Assembly: GCA_937883885.1 (NCBI GenBank)
Contig: CAKZXL010000760.1
Span: 1-24,890 of the forward strand
Length of the DNA: 24,890 nucleotides
Reading direction: 5' to 3'
Origin: an uncultured Aquincola sp.
Lineage (GTDB): Bacteria; Pseudomonadota; Gammaproteobacteria; Burkholderiales; Burkholderiaceae
The notes below the pieces were generated by a model. That model was not told where the DNA came from. It saw nothing but the letters and a program-made list of their open reading frames with translations, and did no database searches. Below are positions 1 to 7,854 of this stretch, in pieces. The translations under genes and the position numbers were made by a program. The stretch's first letter is position 1. Each line of letters starts with the position of its first letter.

Positions 1-161
1 TAACCCTTAAAGATCTCAAAGAGCGCGGTCATCATATTGATCACGATATTCTCAAAGGGCTGGCCCCATACCGCACGGACCATATCAACCGATTTGGCGA
101 TTATACGCTTGATTTTGATCGGCAGGTTTCACCCATGAGCTACAATACTAAAATAATTTAA
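1..161 (+). CDS. tnpA: Tn3-family transposase, C-terminal fragment (5' end outside window)
   Basis: The reading frame is open from the window edge to a TAA stop. It encodes about 52 residues ending in a stretch with LKERGHHI, LAPYRTDHINRFGDYTLD and a final PMSYNTKII. The block 'hydrophobic-x-PY-x-x-x-HINRFG-x-YTLD' is typical of the extreme C-terminus of Tn3-family DDE transposases, which catalyse replicative cointegrate transposition. The base composition is clearly more AT-rich than the rest of the window, which suggests a separate origin. Whether the gene is intact cannot be judged, because only its end is visible. No clear 38-48 bp terminal inverted repeat ending in CCCC was recognised downstream, so the boundary of the transposon is uncertain. 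Family assignment is fairly sure; subgroup is not. Confidence 0.75.
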   Translation, partial: TLKDLKERGHHIDHDILKGLAPYRTDHINRFGDYTLDFDRQVSPMSYNTKII

Positions 162-316
162 ATTCAATAGGTTAGTTAACTTTTTGGAGGATTTCGTCAG
201 AATCTTTGCCGACCCTCATCCACGGTCGTTCCGGCGTGTCCGCAACAGCGCTTACAGGGTCCGACCGGAGTCCGAGCCGGCGGCTCCGCCCGTGACCACG
301 GTCGTCCTTCAGCGGC
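162..316. other. Gene-free spacer between Tn3 remnant and resistance genes
   Basis: No supported gene is visible here. The first part is AT-rich like the transposase fragment. From about position 210 the composition switches to GC-rich, so the junction between two DNA sources probably lies near 180-215. A 10-base word, CCACGGTCGT, occurs twice (near 229 and 295). A possible but unconvincing transposon end is the stretch from TTAAC at 176 to GACCC at 215. Confidence 0.4.
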
Positions 317-574
317 TCACTGAAGGCCAAGCGCCTTCATCAACCCCGGTTTCTGGCTCGCGAAGGTGCCATAGAAGACCTCGTTGCCGATGATCGTGAT
401 CGGGGCCACGCGCACGCCGGTTCGTGACTTGGCCTCCGCGGAAATCTTCGGGTCGGTCAGGTCGCGCTCTTCAAACGCGATGCCCTGCTGGGACAACCAC
501 TCCTTTAGCGCCCGGCAGTCCGGGCAAGTTGGAGTGCTATAGATGAGGATGCGCGGGGTGTTGGCTTGGTTCAT
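317..574 (-). CDS. Small glutaredoxin-family thiol-disulfide protein
   Basis: The protein has 85 residues and a compact glutaredoxin/thioredoxin fold signature. It shows beta strand RILIYSTPT, then the dithiol active site C17-P-D-C20, helix RALKEWLSQQG, then ERDLTD, and a cis-proline loop VRVAPITIIGNEVFYG in place of the classical TVP. It is probably a cytoplasmic reductant of protein disulfides or mixed disulfides. I chose the start at MNQANTP because a GAAGG sequence lies about 8 nt upstream; a longer frame would overlap the previous gene. It follows the DUF305 gene by 10 bases on the same strand, so the two are almost certainly co-transcribed from the MerR-type promoter near 1318-1348. The pairing suggests a role in repairing or buffering copper-oxidised thiols. 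That role is inferred; the fold assignment is solid. Confidence 0.85.
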   Translation of the reverse strand: MNQANTPRILIYSTPTCPDCRALKEWLSQQGIAFEERDLTDPKISAEAKSRTGVRVAPITIIGNEVFYGTFASQKPGLMKALGLQ

Positions 575-584
575 GGTCGTGCCT

Positions 585-1286
585 TCACTTGCCCCGAGCG
601 ACAAGCCAACTCTTCATCATGGCGATCTCGCCTTCCTGCGCGGAGATGACCTCCTGAGCCAACTTGCGGACCTCCGGATCCTTGCCGTACTGCAACACCA
701 CCTTGGCCATGTCGATCGCGCCCTGGTGGTGCGGGATCATGCCGCGCATGAAGTCCACATCGGCATCGCCGCTGAAATCAATCATCATGTCCGCGTGCAT
801 GCGGTCGTTGCCGGCACGGTAGGCGGCCGTCGAGGCATCGCCCGAGCTGCCGGCCGCCGCCTGCTGGCCGTTTTCGCCCAGCCACTTGTTCATCATGGCG
901 ATCTCGCCTTCCTGCACGGTGATGACCTCCTGGGCCAGCTTGTGAACCTCCGGGTCCTTGCCGTACTGCAGCGCCACCTTGGCCATGTCGATCGCGCCCT
1001 GGTGGTGCGGGATCATGCCACGCATGAAATCGACGTCGGCGTTGCCAGTGAACTGCGCTCCCATCCCGGCGTGCATCTGGTCGTTCACGGCGCGATACGC
1101 GGTCGTGGAAGGACTGTCATTGGCCGAGGCGCTGGAGGGCATCGCGTGCCCTTGGTGACCTCCGCCCGCACTGGCCTGCATCGCTTCACCCGACGGGACG
1201 ACCACCTTCTTCTGGACGGCCATCAGGCCGACGGCGACCACGACGGCGCCCGCAATGAACAACAGGCTGAACTTGTTGACTCTCAT
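585..1286 (-). CDS. Tandem-DUF305 (CopM-like) envelope protein
   Basis: The product is 233 residues: an N-terminal hydrophobic segment (about residues 5-24, signal peptide or anchor), a short Gly/His linker, and two DUF305 domains. Each domain contains [21 protein letters not shown], then [16 protein letters not shown] and [12 protein letters not shown]. The His-His and regularly spaced Met residues are what DUF305/CopM copper-binding proteins use, so a periplasmic copper-buffering role is likely. The two copies repeat with a 276-bp (92-codon) period and are also very similar in DNA, pointing to an internal duplication. The start at MRVNKF is set by AGGAG about 6 nt upstream; the longer frame would run into the promoter. 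It is the first gene of a two-gene unit with the glutaredoxin and lies behind a CueR-type promoter. Metal specificity is inferred. Confidence 0.88.
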   Translation of the reverse strand: MRVNKFSLLFIAGAVVVAVGLMAVQKKVVVPSGEAMQASAGGGHQGHAMPSSASANDSPSTTAYRAVNDQMHAGMGAQFTGNADVDFMRGMIPHHQGAIDMAKVALQYGKDPEVHKLAQEVITVQEGEIAMMNKWLGENGQQAAAGSSGDASTAAYRAGNDRMHADMMIDFSGDADVDFMRGMIPHHQGAIDMAKVVLQYGKDPEVRKLAQEVISAQEGEIAMMKSWLVARGK

Positions 1287-1317
1287 GAAAAGCTCCTTGA
1301 ATGAGGTTGATGGAGTC

Positions 1318-1348
1318 ACTGTAGGGCTTCCCATTGTTGGAAGGTCAA
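1318..1348 (-). promoter_or_regulatory. MerR/CueR-type promoter of DUF305-glutaredoxin genes
   Basis: On the minus strand there is a -35 TTGACC (1343-1348), a 19-bp spacer and a -10 TACAGT (1318-1323). The overlong spacer holds an interrupted dyad, CTTCC-AACAATG-GGAAG, which is where MerR-family activators bind and untwist the promoter. The same TTGACCTTCC core with a 19-bp spacer occurs at three other places in the window. CueR, encoded at 18254, is the most likely regulator. Confidence 0.8.
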
Positions 1349-1350
1349 GC

Positions 1351-1464
1351 CCCTCATTTCGCCGTTGATGCCGATGAAGACCCTCGGCGCAAGATCCAGT
1401 CCTTCACTTCCACCGCCTACGACGACGCGCTGTCGAAGCTGCAGCGGTGGAAGCAGGTGATCTA
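1351..1464 (+). pseudogene. Unrecognised C-terminal ORF remnant
   Basis: A short plus-strand frame without a convincing start encodes a peptide ending in [30 protein letters not shown] and a TAG stop. It reads like the last helix of a normal protein, not random sequence. It sits in an otherwise gene-free gap between two minus-strand units. I do not recognise the family. It may be the leftover end of a gene cut when the resistance genes were inserted. Low confidence. Confidence 0.25.
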
Positions 1465-1510
1465 GCGCCTGAGGCGGCCGCTAGACGGAACGCCTCTCGC
1501 ATCGGCCCGA

Positions 1511-2707
1511 TCAGCCCGGACTTGGTCGCACCGGCTCTCGCGCGGCCTGCCACAGCAGCGGCACCAAGATCAACGCCAGGGCCGGGAAGATCATCCAGTT
1601 GACCGCCTGCCAGCCCGAGCTGTGCAGGATCGAGCCCGCGAGGAACGACACGGCGGCTGTGGCAGCGAAAACGAAGAAGTCGTTCATGCCCTGCGCCTTG
1701 CTGCGCTCGGCCGGAGTGTGGCAGTCGGTGACCATCGCCGTCGCGCCGATGAAACTGAAATTCCAGCCGATGCCCAGCAGCGCCAGCGAGCCCCAGAAGT
1801 GGGGCAGGCCGAGCCCGCCCAGGGCCACCACCCCGGAGGCGGCGAGCAGTACCATGCCGACGGCGGTCACGCGCTCCTTGCCGTAGCGCACCATCAGTCG
1901 TCCGGTGAAGAAGCTCGGCCCGAACATCGCCAGCAGGTGCCACTGGATGCCCAGGGCGGCGTTGTCCACCGAATGTCCATGGTTGACCATCGCTACAGGT
2001 GCGGCCGTCATCACGAACGCCATCACCCCATAGGACACCACGCCCGCAGCCACCGCCAGCAGATAGCGCGGCATCGCCAAGAGCTGCAGCACCGTCCGAC
2101 CGCTATCGGCGACTGCTTCGGCCTGGGTCTGGCGCGGCGTGCGCAACATCAGCAGGATCGGCAAGGCGATCAGCGGCAGCAGCGCCTGGCTGAGGAAGCT
2201 GCCGACGTAGGGCGTGCCCGCTACCGCGTCGCGTGTGAAGATCACCAACTGCGGCCCGATGATGGCGCCCGCGAGGCCGCCCACCATGACCCAGGAAATG
2301 GCCTTGGCCTTGAGCGTGTCCTCGGCGGTGTCGGCGGCTGCGAAGCGGTAGCTCTGCACATACGCGCCGTAGAAGCCGGCCAGGAAGGTGCCGGCGCAGA
2401 AGATCCAGAACGAAGCCAGCATGATGCCCAGCGCGGCGATCAGGCCCGAGGCTACGCCGAAGCCGACCCCGACCACGTACCCGTTACGGCGGCCATGGCG
2501 TCGCATGATGAACGCTGCGGGCAAGGTGCCGATGGCAAGACCCAGGCCAAACAGGCTCACGGGCAACGTGATCCAGGCCGAATCGTTGGCAAGCTGCTGG
2601 CCGACCAGCCCACCCAGCGACATCACGATGGGCGCGCTGGCGCCGCCGAGCGCCTGCGCGGCGGTGAGAACGCCGATGTTTCGGCGTGTGATGCTCTGGT
2701 CGGTCAT
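1511..2707 (-). CDS. Major facilitator superfamily transporter
   Basis: The protein is 398 residues with about 12 hydrophobic segments and an MFS motif-A-like loop (AAFIMRRHGRRNGY) after the second one. It starts at MTDQSITRRN; an AAGAAAGAC stretch lies upstream and the longer frame would enter the operator. It is an inner-membrane secondary transporter, most likely an exporter. The substrate cannot be read from the sequence. The gene stands alone behind an ArsR/SmtB-type palindrome, which ties it to the zinc/cadmium group of operators in this window, so a metal or metal-linked substrate is plausible. A 6-bp inverted repeat (GAGGCG/CGCCTC, 1471-1496) lies downstream but has no T-run. The MerR gene upstream on the same strand belongs to the preceding operon, and the operator lies between them. 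Confidence 0.8.
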   Translation of the reverse strand: MTDQSITRRNIGVLTAAQALGGASAPIVMSLGGLVGQQLANDSAWITLPVSLFGLGLAIGTLPAAFIMRRHGRRNGYVVGVGFGVASGLIAALGIMLASFWIFCAGTFLAGFYGAYVQSYRFAAADTAEDTLKAKAISWVMVGGLAGAIIGPQLVIFTRDAVAGTPYVGSFLSQALLPLIALPILLMLRTPRQTQAEAVADSGRTVLQLLAMPRYLLAVAAGVVSYGVMAFVMTAAPVAMVNHGHSVDNAALGIQWHLLAMFGPSFFTGRLMVRYGKERVTAVGMVLLAASGVVALGGLGLPHFWGSLALLGIGWNFSFIGATAMVTDCHTPAERSKAQGMNDFFVFAATAAVSFLAGSILHSSGWQAVNWMIFPALALILVPLLWQAAREPVRPSPG

Positions 2708-2742
2708 GGCGTCTTTCTTATTCGTTTTCTGGCCGGAAATAT

Positions 2743-2767
2743 TACACACATGAATATATATTCAGTT
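2743..2767 (-). promoter_or_regulatory. ArsR/SmtB-type operator of the MFS gene
   Basis: TGAATATATATTCA (2751-2764) is a perfect 14-bp palindrome, flanked on the minus strand by the TGTGTG stretch seen at sister sites. Read on the minus strand, a TAATAT -10-like hexamer follows directly, so a bound repressor would block RNA polymerase. The geometry matches the other sites at 12146, 12895, 14547 and 20550. Confidence 0.7.
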
Positions 2768-2784
2768 ATACGACCATGCGATGC

Positions 2785-3159
2785 TCACGAGCCATCGAGA
2801 GCCGGTCCATCCTCGGAAGCCGCACCGTGCAAGGCCAATCCGAGCAGGTGCTCTTTCACCTGGATCAGTTGCTCCATGCGTTCCTCGACACAGGCGAGAT
2901 GGCCTTGGACAGCCTGCCTTAGCAGTTCGGGTTCCAGGAACCCCTCATGTGCCCAACCCAGCAGACGGCGCACGTCATCCAAGCCGATGCCCGACGCACG
3001 GTAGTTGCGAATCAGGTGAAGCCGTTCGACATGCGCCGGGCCATAGCGCCGATAGTTGTTGCGTGACCGCTCCGGGGCTTGCAACAGGCCCTCCCGCTCG
3101 TAGAACCGAATGTTCTCCGGGGGGGTGCCCGTCAAGCGCGCAAGTTCGCCGATCCTCAT
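2785..3159 (-). CDS. MerR-family regulator, last gene of the RND operon
   Basis: The protein is 124 residues. The N-terminal winged helix-turn-helix (MRIGELARLTGTPPENIRFYE, then NYRRYG and the ERLHLIRNYRASGIGLDDVRRLLG helix) is of the CadR/PbrR/ZntR type. A dimerisation helix follows (about residues 76-108). The C-terminus is unusual: only one cysteine (Cys90) is present, the Cys near position 79 and the C-terminal Cys pair of Cd/Pb/Zn sensors are absent, and the tail ends in a non-conserved LDGS. Its ATG overlaps the TGA of the outer-membrane factor gene in an ATGA, so it is translationally coupled to the efflux operon. It may control that operon from the 19-bp-spacer promoter at 9175-9205, possibly sensing an organic or oxidative signal instead of a metal. 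Function as a MerR protein is sure; the ligand is unknown. Confidence 0.85.
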   Translation of the reverse strand: MRIGELARLTGTPPENIRFYEREGLLQAPERSRNNYRRYGPAHVERLHLIRNYRASGIGLDDVRRLLGWAHEGFLEPELLRQAVQGHLACVEERMEQLIQVKEHLLGLALHGAASEDGPALDGS

Positions 3160-4661
3160 CCCGGCGACTTGGTGGACTGCTTAACGCCGATACCCGACTG
3201 CACCGAGTGCTCAGTCCAGCCGCCGCCCAGCGCCTTGTAGAGGTTGATGAGGTTATTCAGCCGCGCCAGACGCGTGCGCACCAAAGTCTGCTGCGTGCCG
3301 TACAGCGTGCGCTGCGCGTCGAGCAAGGTGAGATTGTCATCCATGCCTTCCTTGAAGCGCTGTTCGGCCAATTCGTAGGCGCTCTGGCTGGCTGCCACCA
3401 ATAGCTGCTCCGAGCGGATCTGATCATCGAGCGTGCGCTTGCCCGCCAGCCCATCGGCGACCTCGCTGAAGGCCACCTGGATGGCCTTTTCGTAGTTGGC
3501 GATCTCGATGCGCTTTTGCACCTGCGCCACGTCCAGATTGGCGCGCAACGCGCCGCCGCGGAAGATGGGCAGCGTGATCTGCGGCAGGAAGCTCCAGGCC
3601 CGCGAGCCCGAATCGAACAGGCCATCGAGCGAAGCGCTGGCCGTGCCTGCCGAACCCGTGAGGCTAATTGTCGGAAAGAAAGCGGCTCGCGCCGCGCCGA
3701 TATTGGCGTTGGCACCAAGCAGCATCTGCTCGACGGCGCGGATATCCGGTCGGCGCACGAGCAACTCCGAAGGCAGTCCGCTCGGCAGGCTGGTTGGCAC
3801 GATGCCATCAGGCAGCGTTGTGGCCGCATCCAGTTGCTGCGACAGTTCCGCCGTCAGCGGTTGGCCTAACAGCAATACCAGGGCATTGCGGTCGCTGGCT
3901 GCCTGTCGGGTATAAACCGCATGGTTGGCCTCGGCGGTACGCAGTGAAATCTCCGCGAGGCGCAGGTCGAGTTGCGTGGCGCTGCCTGCTTCCACCAATT
4001 GAGCCGTCAGTTCGTATGAGCGCTTCTGTGTGGCCAGGGTATCGCTGGTCAGAGTCAGTAGCGCCTGATCCGCGCGCAACGTGAGATAGGCGATGGCTAC
4101 CTCGGATACCAGGCTCATCTGTGCGGCGACGCGGGTTTCATCGAGAGCCAGATAGGATGCCAAGGCTCGGTCGCTGAGGTTGCGGATGCGGCCCCATAGA
4201 TCCAGTTCCCACGCTGTCGCCACCCCGGCCACGTCGTAGCGGCGGTTGATTTGGGTGGTTCCTGTGGGACTGATGTCAGCGGGCAGCCGTTCGGCCACAC
4301 TGCCGCCGGCGGCGTCCAGGCTTGGCAGTAGATCGGCGCGCTGTATGCGATACATTGCGCGCGCCGCCTCCACGTTCAGGGCGGCCTTTTGCAGATCCCT
4401 GTTGCTCTCCAGCGAGAGCGCTATCAGCTGCTGCAACAGCGGGTCACGAAAGAAGTCGCGCCAGCCGATATCTGCCGCGAGCACCTGATCGGCGTCGGCT
4501 GGCGTGGCCTGTTCGTAGGCTGATCCCGTGGGATAGCTGGCAGCGATCGGCGCCTGGGGACGTTCGTACCTGGGCGACAGGGAGCAGCCTGCTAGGGCTA
4601 CGGCCAGTGCAATGAGCGACAGTTTCTTCAATGCGCCTGGGACTTCAATAGATGTTTTCAT
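3156..4661 (-). CDS. RND efflux outer-membrane factor (OprM/NodT family lipoprotein)
   Basis: The product has 501 residues, the usual length for the family. A lipoprotein signal is clear: LSLIALAVALAGC with Cys26 as the lipidated residue. The body shows the two homologous TolC-type repeats (AAWELDLWGRIRNLSDRALASY, LLVRRPDIRAVEQMLLGANANIGAARAAFFPTISLTGSAG, LAEQRFKEGMDDNLTLLDAQRTLYGTQQ). It forms the trimeric outer-membrane exit duct for the pump encoded upstream. The start MKTSIEV is chosen for a GGAG about 7 nt upstream; the longer frame would overlap the pump gene. It lies 16 bp behind the pump gene and overlaps the downstream MerR gene by 4 bases, so all are one transcript. Confidence 0.92.
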   Translation of the reverse strand: MKTSIEVPGALKKLSLIALAVALAGCSLSPRYERPQAPIAASYPTGSAYEQATPADADQVLAADIGWRDFFRDPLLQQLIALSLESNRDLQKAALNVEAARAMYRIQRADLLPSLDAAGGSVAERLPADISPTGTTQINRRYDVAGVATAWELDLWGRIRNLSDRALASYLALDETRVAAQMSLVSEVAIAYLTLRADQALLTLTSDTLATQKRSYELTAQLVEAGSATQLDLRLAEISLRTAEANHAVYTRQAASDRNALVLLLGQPLTAELSQQLDAATTLPDGIVPTSLPSGLPSELLVRRPDIRAVEQMLLGANANIGAARAAFFPTISLTGSAGTASASLDGLFDSGSRAWSFLPQITLPIFRGGALRANLDVAQVQKRIEIANYEKAIQVAFSEVADGLAGKRTLDDQIRSEQLLVAASQSAYELAEQRFKEGMDDNLTLLDAQRTLYGTQQTLVRTRLARLNNLINLYKALGGGWTEHSVQSGIGVKQSTKSPG

Positions 4662-4677
4662 AGTGTTCTCCAGACTT

Positions 4678-7600
4678 TCACGCATGCGTCTCGATCGCTG
4701 CTTGTTGCCCCTTGCGCTTCTCTTTGCGCAAAACGAGCTTGCGCACGACGACATAGAACACTGGCGTCAGCACCAAGCCAAATAGCGTCACCCCCAGCAT
4801 GCCGGCGAACACGGCGACGCCCATGGCGTGACGCATTTCCGCACCGGCACCGGAGGCCAGCACCAGGGGAACCACGCCGGCGATAAAGGCGAGCGATGTC
4901 ATCAGGATCGGACGCAGACGCAGGCGTGCAGCTTCGAGCACAGCCGCCAGCGGATCGACGCCGTCATCCTCCTTGGAGCGGGCGAACTCGACGATTAGGA
5001 TGGCGTTCTTGGCGGCCAGCCCCACCAGCACCACGAATCCGATTTGCGTGAAGATGTTGTTGTCCCCCCCCGAGAGCCACACGCCCACGATGGCGGACAG
5101 CAATGCCATCGGTGCGATCAGCAGCACCGCGAACGGCAGCGACCAACTGTTGTACTGCGCAGCCAGGGCCAGGAAGGCCAGCAGCACAGCCAGCGGGAAG
5201 ACGTACATTGCCGTGTTGCCCGCCGCCTTTTCCTGGTAGGTCAGGTCGGTCCATTCATAGGTCATGCCTGGCGGCAGCGTGTCGCGCACGATCTGCTCGA
5301 TGGCGTCGGAGGCCTGACCCGATGAGTAGCCGGGTGCCGGGCCGCCGCTGATGTCAGCCGATGGAAAGCTGTTGTAGTGCATCACCCGATCCGGGCCAGA
5401 GTCGCGCTTGATCTGGATCAGAGTGCTCAACGGAATCATCTCCCCCGCTGCATTGCGCACCTGGAGCTGACCGATATCCTCTGCTTGCATACGAAACGGT
5501 GCATCGGCCTGCGCCATGACACGATAGGAACGCCCAAAGCGGTTGAAGTCGTTCACGTAAAGGGAGCCGAGGTTCACCTGTAGCGTCTCGAAGATGTCGG
5601 TGAGCGCTACGCCCTGTGTCTTGGCCTTCACACGGTCGATGTCTACCTGCAACTGAGGCGCATTGGTCTGAAAGCTGGCCAGCATATGGGCCAGCTCCGG
5701 CGTCTGCATCGCTTTGCCCATGATTTCGCCCTGAACTTGTGCCAGCATGTCGGAGCCCAGGTTGGCGCGATCCTGAATTTGCAGCTTGAAACCACCCATT
5801 GCCCCCAGGCCTGGTACGGGAGGAGGTGGGAAAACGCCCACGAAACCGTCTGGAATCTGGCTGAATTGACCCATCAGCCGACCCTGAACGGCGTACACCG
5901 ACATGGACGAATCTTGGCGCTCCTCGAAAGGCTTGAGCATGACAAACATCAGCGCCGAGTTTGGTACGCTGACGGGGCCGTTCACCGACAAGCCAGGAAA
6001 GGCCACCACGGTCTCTACGCCAGGATCATCCATGGCAATCCGCGACATTTCCTTGACCACGGCCTCGGTACGATCCAGCGAGGCACCGGTGGGCAATTGG
6101 GCAATGCCGACAAGGTAGTATTTATCCTGTGCGGGAACAAAGCCGTTGGGAACTTGCGTGAATCCCACCCAAGTCAGGCCCACCAAGCCGACATAGAGCA
6201 GCAGGACAATGCCGCTAAAGCGTATGCTGCGTCGCACCATTCCAGTGTAGGCATCCGAGGATCTGTCGAAAAAGCGATTGAAGCCTCGGAACAGCCAGCC
6301 GAACATGCCGTCGATGACACGAGTCAGCCAGTCGCGGCGTGTTTTGTCATCATGAGGTTTGAGCAGCACGGCGGACAGCGCTGGCGACAACGTCAAAGCG
6401 TTGACCGTTGACAGGATGGACGAGATAGCAATCGTCAGCGCGAACTGCCGGTAGAACTCGCCTTGGAGTCCAGACAGGAAGACAGAGGGGATGAAGACCG
6501 CCGCCAGTACCGCAGTGGTGGCCAGGATCGGACTGGTCACTTCGTCCATTGCTGCGTGTGCTGCTGCCCTGGGTGATTTGCCCATGCGGATGTGCCGTTC
6601 GACGTTCTCCACGACAACGATGGCATCATCCACGACGATGCCTATTGACAGCACCAGGCCGAACAACGAGAGGGTGTTCAGCGAGAAGCCGAACAGGTGC
6701 ATGAGCGCGAATGTTCCCACAATGGAGACTGGCACAGCCACCAGCGGAACGATCGATGCACGCCAGGTTTGCAGGAACAATACGACCACGAGTACCACCA
6801 GCAGGGTGGCCTCAAGCAGCGTCATCGTCACGGACTTGAGTGAGGCGCGCACGAAGACGGTGGGATCGTAAGCAATGCGGTACTCCAGCCCTTGTGGAAA
6901 GTCCGCTTGCAAGCGCTCCATGGTGGCACGCACCGCGTCGGAAGTGTCCAGGGCGTTGGCACCGGGGCTTGTTAGAATTTGCAGGCCCACCGCGTTGTCG
7001 CCGTCGAGCAGGCCACGCATAGCATAGTTGTCAGCGCCCATCTGCAGTCGTGCTACGTCACGCAGCTTTGTCACCGCGCCTTGCTCACTGACATTGACAA
7101 CGATGTCGCCGAATTGCTCTTCGGTGGTCAAGCGCCCCATCGCACTGACGCTGACCTGAAAGGCCGACGACGCATCGGGCTGCTGGCCCACTGAGCCGGC
7201 GACCACCTCCACGTTCTGCTCGCGGATGGCCGCGACCACATCGCCTGCCGTCAAGCCGCGTGAGGCTACTTTGGTCGGATCGAGCCAGACGCGCATGGCA
7301 TATTCGCCCTCACCGCCGATGATTACGTTGGCAACCCCGGACAGTCGTGCGAGTTCGTCGCGCACATGCAGCATTGAGTAGTTGGAGACATAGAGCGGAT
7401 CGTACTGATTGCCGGGCGAGAGCATATGCACGACCATCAGAATATCTGGCGACGTTTTTTCGGTGACTACACCGATGCGCTGCACCTCCTCGGGAAGGCG
7501 CGGCAGTGCTCGTGATACGCGGTTCTGTACCTGAATCTGGGCAAAGTCGGGGTCGATACCTTGCTGGAACGAAATGGTCAGCACCATTTGGCCGTCAGTC

Positions 7601-7854
7601 GCGGTCTGAGAGGCCATGTAGATCATGCCTTCGACGCCATTGACGGCCTGCTCCAGAGGCGCGGCCACCGTATCAGCGATCACCTGCGGATTTGCACCCG
7701 GGTAGCTGGCAGTTACTTGTACTGTGGGTGGGGTAACCGAGGGGTACTCGCTCAAGGGGAGTTGGAACACTGCCATCGCACCGGCAATCAGCATTAGCAC
7801 CGAGAGCACAACGGCGAAGATTGGCCGGTTGATGAAGAAATGAGGGAATTTCAT
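4678..7854 (-). CDS. RND multidrug efflux permease (HAE-1 type, OqxB/MexF-like)
   Basis: At 1058 residues this is a full-length inner-membrane proton/drug antiporter. It opens with MKFPHFFINRPIFAVVLSV, then the porter region (YPGANPQVI, QNRVSRALPRLPEEVQ). The transmembrane proton-relay pair is D409-D410 in GIVVDDAIVVVENVER, and the later relay lysine lies in GLAAKNAILIVEFA. The sequence resembles OqxB/MexF pumps more than CzcA/CusA metal pumps: it lacks the metal-pump signature and has the HAE-1 VFPPPPVPGLG loop. Substrates are therefore probably hydrophobic compounds such as phenicols, quinolones or solvents. Its ATG overlaps the adaptor stop codon (ATGA), showing coupled translation. It is odd for such a pump to sit behind a copper-type MerR promoter. 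Family assignment is firm; substrate is inferred. Confidence 0.95.
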   Translation of the reverse strand: MKFPHFFINRPIFAVVLSVLMLIAGAMAVFQLPLSEYPSVTPPTVQVTASYPGANPQVIADTVAAPLEQAVNGVEGMIYMASQTATDGQMVLTISFQQGIDPDFAQIQVQNRVSRALPRLPEEVQRIGVVTEKTSPDILMVVHMLSPGNQYDPLYVSNYSMLHVRDELARLSGVANVIIGGEGEYAMRVWLDPTKVASRGLTAGDVVAAIREQNVEVVAGSVGQQPDASSAFQVSVSAMGRLTTEEQFGDIVVNVSEQGAVTKLRDVARLQMGADNYAMRGLLDGDNAVGLQILTSPGANALDTSDAVRATMERLQADFPQGLEYRIAYDPTVFVRASLKSVTMTLLEATLLVVLVVVLFLQTWRASIVPLVAVPVSIVGTFALMHLFGFSLNTLSLFGLVLSIGIVVDDAIVVVENVERHIRMGKSPRAAAHAAMDEVTSPILATTAVLAAVFIPSVFLSGLQGEFYRQFALTIAISSILSTVNALTLSPALSAVLLKPHDDKTRRDWLTRVIDGMFGWLFRGFNRFFDRSSDAYTGMVRRSIRFSGIVLLLYVGLVGLTWVGFTQVPNGFVPAQDKYYLVGIAQLPTGASLDRTEAVVKEMSRIAMDDPGVETVVAFPGLSVNGPVSVPNSALMFVMLKPFEERQDSSMSVYAVQGRLMGQFSQIPDGFVGVFPPPPVPGLGAMGGFKLQIQDRANLGSDMLAQVQGEIMGKAMQTPELAHMLASFQTNAPQLQVDIDRVKAKTQGVALTDIFETLQVNLGSLYVNDFNRFGRSYRVMAQADAPFRMQAEDIGQLQVRNAAGEMIPLSTLIQIKRDSGPDRVMHYNSFPSADISGGPAPGYSSGQASDAIEQIVRDTLPPGMTYEWTDLTYQEKAAGNTAMYVFPLAVLLAFLALAAQYNSWSLPFAVLLIAPMALLSAIVGVWLSGGDNNIFTQIGFVVLVGLAAKNAILIVEFARSKEDDGVDPLAAVLEAARLRLRPILMTSLAFIAGVVPLVLASGAGAEMRHAMGVAVFAGMLGVTLFGLVLTPVFYVVVRKLVLRKEKRKGQQAAIETHA

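Noticed and set aside
176..215. Possible Tn3 terminal inverted repeat (TTAAC ... GACCC)
   Set aside because: It shares only the end bases with known repeats, lacks the final CCCC, and no partner repeat is in the window.
1622..3004. 460-codon plus-strand open frame
   Set aside because: Antisense shadow of the MFS transporter gene; low-complexity, basic product without recognisable motifs.
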